Assembly (NCBI RefSeq): GCF_947500125.1
Contig: NZ_CANMRA010000028.1
Span: 1 to 54,300 of the forward strand
Origin: an uncultured Kocuria sp.
Lineage (GTDB): Bacteria; Actinomycetota; Actinomycetes; Actinomycetales; Micrococcaceae
Direction: 5' to 3'
Length of the DNA stretch: 54,300 nucleotides
Shown here: positions 51,547-54,300 of the stretch, piece after piece
How positions within the stretch are numbered: position 1 is the first letter of the stretch
How the letters are laid out: each line of letters begins with the position of its first letter
The notes under the pieces: generated by a model
What the model was told of the DNA's origin: nothing
Seen by the model: the letters and a program-made list of their open reading frames with translations, nothing else
Databases searched by the model: none
Made by a program: the position numbers and the translations under genes

Positions 51547-52500
51547 TCAGTGGCGGGACAGTCCCCTGCCGTCCCTGGCGGAGGCGTTCTTCGGCGCCCA
51601 CCCGGCCAGGCCGAGGAGGTCGGCCACCTCGCGGTAGTGGCTCGTGGAGAGGATCCCGAAGCCGGCCTCGACCGCGCGGCGGTAGTAGTGCACGTCGAGG
51701 GCGTCGGCGGGCAGGTTCTCGTCGTAGCGGTGCAGCTCGAGCCGCATGGGCACGTTCCAGCTCCGCATCCGCAGGCTCTCCTCCATGTCCGGGACGTAGT
51801 GCCCCGCGAAGCCGATGACCCGGCGGAGGTCGGGCACCTCCCGCCGGACGTCGTCGACCGTGGGCAGGCCGTCGGGGTGGGTCGGCACGAAGTAGACGAG
51901 GTCGGGGGCGATCCTGCGGTAGACGGCCAGTTCCCTCAGTCCGTTCACGCCGACCACCACCTGGCTCTCGGCCCGGTGCGTGCGGACGAGCTCGACGACG
52001 GCCTCCGGGGACACGTTCCTGACGTCGAGCCACAGCACCGCGCCGGCCAGGACCGCCCAGGTGAGGAACTCCGCGGCCTCCCGGATGGGGAACCGGGTGA
52101 CCTCGCCGTAGTTGTCGACCAGGTGCTGGCTGAGCACGTAGTCGGCCGACTGCTCGCTCACCGGGCCGGCGCCGGTGCTGCCGTGCCCCATGACGGCCTC
52201 GTGCAGGACCACGCACCGGCCGTCCACCGTGGTGCGCAGCTCGATCTCGATCATGGTGCGCGCCCGGGTGGCGAGGACGTTCTGGGCGGACTCGAGCGCC
52301 GAGCAGGGCCACGACCCGTCGGGGTGGTAGCCGGCGCGGCGGGCGAGCAGCAGGGGGCCCTCGCTGGTCAGGCGGTCGTGGCGGATGTAGGCGGCCAGCT
52401 CGGCGGGCGAGTCGAAGACGATCGAGTGCCCTGCTGCCCGCGGCGGCCCGTCGGCGGTGGCGTGGTACGGCGGGCCCGGGCGGCGGTGATCGTTCGGCAT
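51547..52500 (-). CDS. glycerophosphodiester phosphodiesterase-like protein
   Basis: A 317-residue protein related to GDPD/PLC-like phosphodiesterases. The block MIEIELRTTVDGRCVVLHEA corresponds to the GDPD metal-site segment (E-x-D...T-x-DG...V-x-H-D), with Glu in place of Asp. The first catalytic motif, usually HRG, appears as ARRAG, so the catalytic histidine may be lost. A substrate-modifying or non-enzymatic role is possible. AGGAG precedes the ATG. It sits after the glycosyltransferase gene, perhaps in one transcript. Confidence 0.6.
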   Translation of the reverse strand: MPNDHRRPGPPYHATADGPPRAAGHSIVFDSPAELAAYIRHDRLTSEGPLLLARRAGYHPDGSWPCSALESAQNVLATRARTMIEIELRTTVDGRCVVLHEAVMGHGSTGAGPVSEQSADYVLSQHLVDNYGEVTRFPIREAAEFLTWAVLAGAVLWLDVRNVSPEAVVELVRTHRAESQVVVGVNGLRELAVYRRIAPDLVYFVPTHPDGLPTVDDVRREVPDLRRVIGFAGHYVPDMEESLRMRSWNVPMRLELHRYDENLPADALDVHYYRRAVEAGFGILSTSHYREVADLLGLAGWAPKNASARDGRGLSRH

Positions 52501-52588
52501 GGGAACTCCTGGGGGGATGGGAGCGCGGACAGCGGCCGTGGGGGGACGGCCGGTGGGCGGGAAGCGGGGGAACTGCCCGTCCACGTGC

Positions 52589-53503
52589 TCAGGGGCCCTC
52601 GGCCACCCGTGCACGCTCCAACTCTTCCACGTCCGAGGCCGAATACGTGGCTGCGATCTGCATGTCGTTGCCTCCGCGCAGCACATTGCGGGTGCTGAGC
52701 CCCCGGAAGAGCGTGCGGGGAATGGGCCGGTAGGCGGTGCGGCCGTCGTCGACGGGCCGGGTCCTCGTCCCGTGCCGCAGGGCGACGGCGTGCAGCCACA
52801 CGTCGTCGGCCATCGGCGCGCAGGCGCTGAACGCGGTGCCGAGCTCGCGCAGGGCGTCGAGCAGGTGCGGCGGATAGAGCACCCCGGAGGTGCCCGTGGC
52901 GAAGGTGCGGAAGGACGCCTCGGGCGGGGCCCCGGGGCTCCACGTGGCGTAGGGCAGGATCCGCCCTCCGCCGAGGCGGATCCGGTGGGTGCGGTGGGCG
53001 ACCACGTCGTGGGGGTGCCGGGCGTGGACGGCCAGCAGCTCCTCGAGCCACGTCTCGCCGTAGAGCACGTCGTCGTCCGCGATGACCAGGGGCAGTTCGT
53101 GCCGGGCCCGGGACCGGACGTAGGGGTAGTACTTCTGGTGGGGCCCCCAGTCCTCGGTGCACCGCAGCTCGAGGCCCCGGCGCACCAGCCGGGCCAGCGG
53201 CGGGGGCGGGTCCGCCACGACGTCGGCCTCCCGGAGCCACAGGATCAGCCGCCGCGGGCGCACGGTGCCGTGCGTCATCGACTCCACGGCCAGGTGGACC
53301 GCCCGGATCCGGTTCCCGTAGGACGTGAGGCTCACGACCACGGGGGCGTCCCCCCGCACGGGCGCCGTCGAGAAGCGGTTCCGGAGCCGGAAGTACAGGG
53401 CGCTGCGGCTGGTCCGGAACGAGCGCAGCCAGTCGCGGACCAGCTCCCGGGACAGCACCCACCGCAGGGGGTGCAGGTCCCGTCCTCCCGGCCGGGTCCT
53501 CAT
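52589..53503 (-). CDS. glycosyltransferase, GT2-like
   Basis: A 304-residue glycosyltransferase-like protein. VVVSLTSYGNRIRAVHLAVESM resembles the start of a GT-A nucleotide-sugar domain, the DxD-type metal motif is VIADDDVLYG, and the conserved late block SACAPMADDVWLHAVAL carries an acidic pair. Similar proteins add sugars to cell surface polymers. It overlaps the aldolase gene by ATGA, so the two are coupled. No membrane helices are evident. Confidence 0.78.
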   Translation of the reverse strand: MRTRPGGRDLHPLRWVLSRELVRDWLRSFRTSRSALYFRLRNRFSTAPVRGDAPVVVSLTSYGNRIRAVHLAVESMTHGTVRPRRLILWLREADVVADPPPPLARLVRRGLELRCTEDWGPHQKYYPYVRSRARHELPLVIADDDVLYGETWLEELLAVHARHPHDVVAHRTHRIRLGGGRILPYATWSPGAPPEASFRTFATGTSGVLYPPHLLDALRELGTAFSACAPMADDVWLHAVALRHGTRTRPVDDGRTAYRPIPRTLFRGLSTRNVLRGGNDMQIAATYSASDVEELERARVAEGP

Positions 53504-54216
53504 GGCGAGCGCGCCAGGACCGCCCGGGCCGCCTCGCTGCCGAGCTGCAGGACACCCGCGTCGGTCGTGACGGCGATCCAGGAGAATCCCTGCGCCCGCA
53601 GCGCGGCGGCGCGCTCCGGGGACCCGGCGTAGGCCCCCGCCAGGACGCCGGCCTCCCGGCACGCGCGCACGATCGTGGGCAGGGGCGCGTCCTCCGAGGT
53701 GTCCGCGAGCAGCTGGTCGACGTCCCGGCCCAGGGCGAGCGCGAGGTCGAAGGGCCCCACGAAGACCATGTCCAGATCCGGGACCGCCGCGATCGCCCGG
53801 ACCCCGGCGATCGCGGAGGCCGTCTCCACCATCACCGCGCACAGCGGCCGGGGCACGGCGGCCACGCCGGCGGCGGGGTCCCGTGACCCGGGGAGCGGCC
53901 CCCAGCTCCGGGCGCCCCACGGCGGGTAGTGCGCCGCGGCGACCGCGGCCTCGGCCTGCTCCGCGTCCTGGACGAGGGGAACGACGACGCCGTCGGCGCC
54001 GGCGTCCAGCGCCCGGCCGATGAGCGTGGGATCGTTCGCGGCGACCCGGACCAGCACCGGGGCGGACGGCTCGCGCCGCAGGGCGAAGAGGCCGCGGACG
54101 GCGGCGTCGTCGAAGTGGCCGTGCTGGGCGTCGACGCCCACCCAGTCGAAGCCGGCGCGCTCGAGGGCGGGCGCGGTCCGGGCGTCGCCGAGCGTGGCCC
54201 ACACCCCCGCACGCAC
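53500..54216 (-). CDS. HpcH/HpaI family aldolase
   Basis: A 238-residue class II aldolase-like protein, which cleaves hydroxy-oxo acids or adds pyruvate to aldehydes. Family landmarks are the N-terminal GVWATLGD, FDWVGVDAQHGHFDD (metal and substrate region), and VETASAIAGVRAI followed by FVGPFDLALALG, in which Glu and Asp bind the metal. It begins at GTG 54216, but the frame stays open into the GTTGCC repeat at the window edge, so the true start may be further upstream. Its coupling to a glycosyltransferase is unusual. Confidence 0.8.
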   Translation of the reverse strand: MRAGVWATLGDARTAPALERAGFDWVGVDAQHGHFDDAAVRGLFALRREPSAPVLVRVAANDPTLIGRALDAGADGVVVPLVQDAEQAEAAVAAAHYPPWGARSWGPLPGSRDPAAGVAAVPRPLCAVMVETASAIAGVRAIAAVPDLDMVFVGPFDLALALGRDVDQLLADTSEDAPLPTIVRACREAGVLAGAYAGSPERAAALRAQGFSWIAVTTDAGVLQLGSEAARAVLARSP

Positions 54217-54217
54217 C

Positions 54218-54300
<83 letters not shown>

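Overview
The window is about 54.3 kb of very GC-rich DNA whose genes use almost only G/C at third codon positions. A mycothiol-type DinB enzyme, GAF-ANTAR regulators, a CebR-like sugar operon, a Pr6Pr membrane protein, a CueP-type copper lipoprotein, and several starts lying 6-7 bases after a TAnnnT box (the leaderless pattern) all point to an actinobacterium. A member of the Micrococcaceae such as Kocuria is my best guess, as an inference from gene style and not from a marker gene. No rRNA, tRNA, CRISPR array, prophage or complete insertion sequence was recognised.

Layout. 1-3.7 kb: a GNAT acetyltransferase with a suspicious 5' end, small membrane proteins and an SdaC-type amino acid permease. 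3.8-9.5 kb: a fructan/sucrose locus, with a LacI repressor converging on an operon (binding protein, two permeases, GH32 fructosidase) that starts at a sigma70-like promoter followed at once by a double CACGTG operator. 9.5-18.5 kb: a mycothiol-type enzyme, a membrane-anchored zinc protease, a secreted phytase-like/GDPD fusion, a Pr6Pr membrane protein with a DDGG-repeat tail, an HNH/excalibur lipoprotein, a lactate permease and a methyltransferase. 18.8-19.7 kb: a broken MFS transporter. 19.9-28.3 kb: an IclR-controlled catabolic cluster with a complete TctBAC uptake system, an RraA-like aldolase, a DUF1932-type dehydrogenase, a DctM-like permease with an 82-residue partner, and a cyclase-family hydrolase. 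28.3-29.6 kb: an AT-richer scar with a GNAT gene and a GNAT remnant. 29.6-33.4 kb: LysG/LysE export pair and a KtrB/KtrA potassium system.

33.4-36.5 kb holds an acidic repeat protein, a VTT-type membrane protein, an amidase and a small helical protein. 36.6-42.6 kb is a beta-glucoside operon (binding protein, two permeases, GH1 beta-glucosidase, LacI) with two boxes close to the actinobacterial CebR operator TGGGAGCGCTCCCA. 42.8-47.7 kb holds a flavoprotein monooxygenase with a palindromic operator, two equal-length GAF-ANTAR paralogues, an HSL-type esterase and a CueP-like lipoprotein. 47.8-54.3 kb has hypothetical proteins, YCII and SnoaL-like proteins, a Gfo/Idh/MocA dehydrogenase, a GDPD-like protein, a glycosyltransferase and an HpcH/HpaI aldolase whose upstream side runs into a (GTTGCC)n repeat at the window edge.

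The main theme is uptake plus intracellular breakdown of small plant-derived carbon: fructosides, beta-glucosides, lactate, and an unidentified carboxylate or cyclic amide/lactone. Each sugar operon carries its own LacI regulator and lacks an ABC ATPase, so both probably use a shared MsiK-type ATPase encoded elsewhere. The least explained system is the IclR/TctBAC/aldolase/dehydrogenase/cyclase cluster with its mirrored operators.
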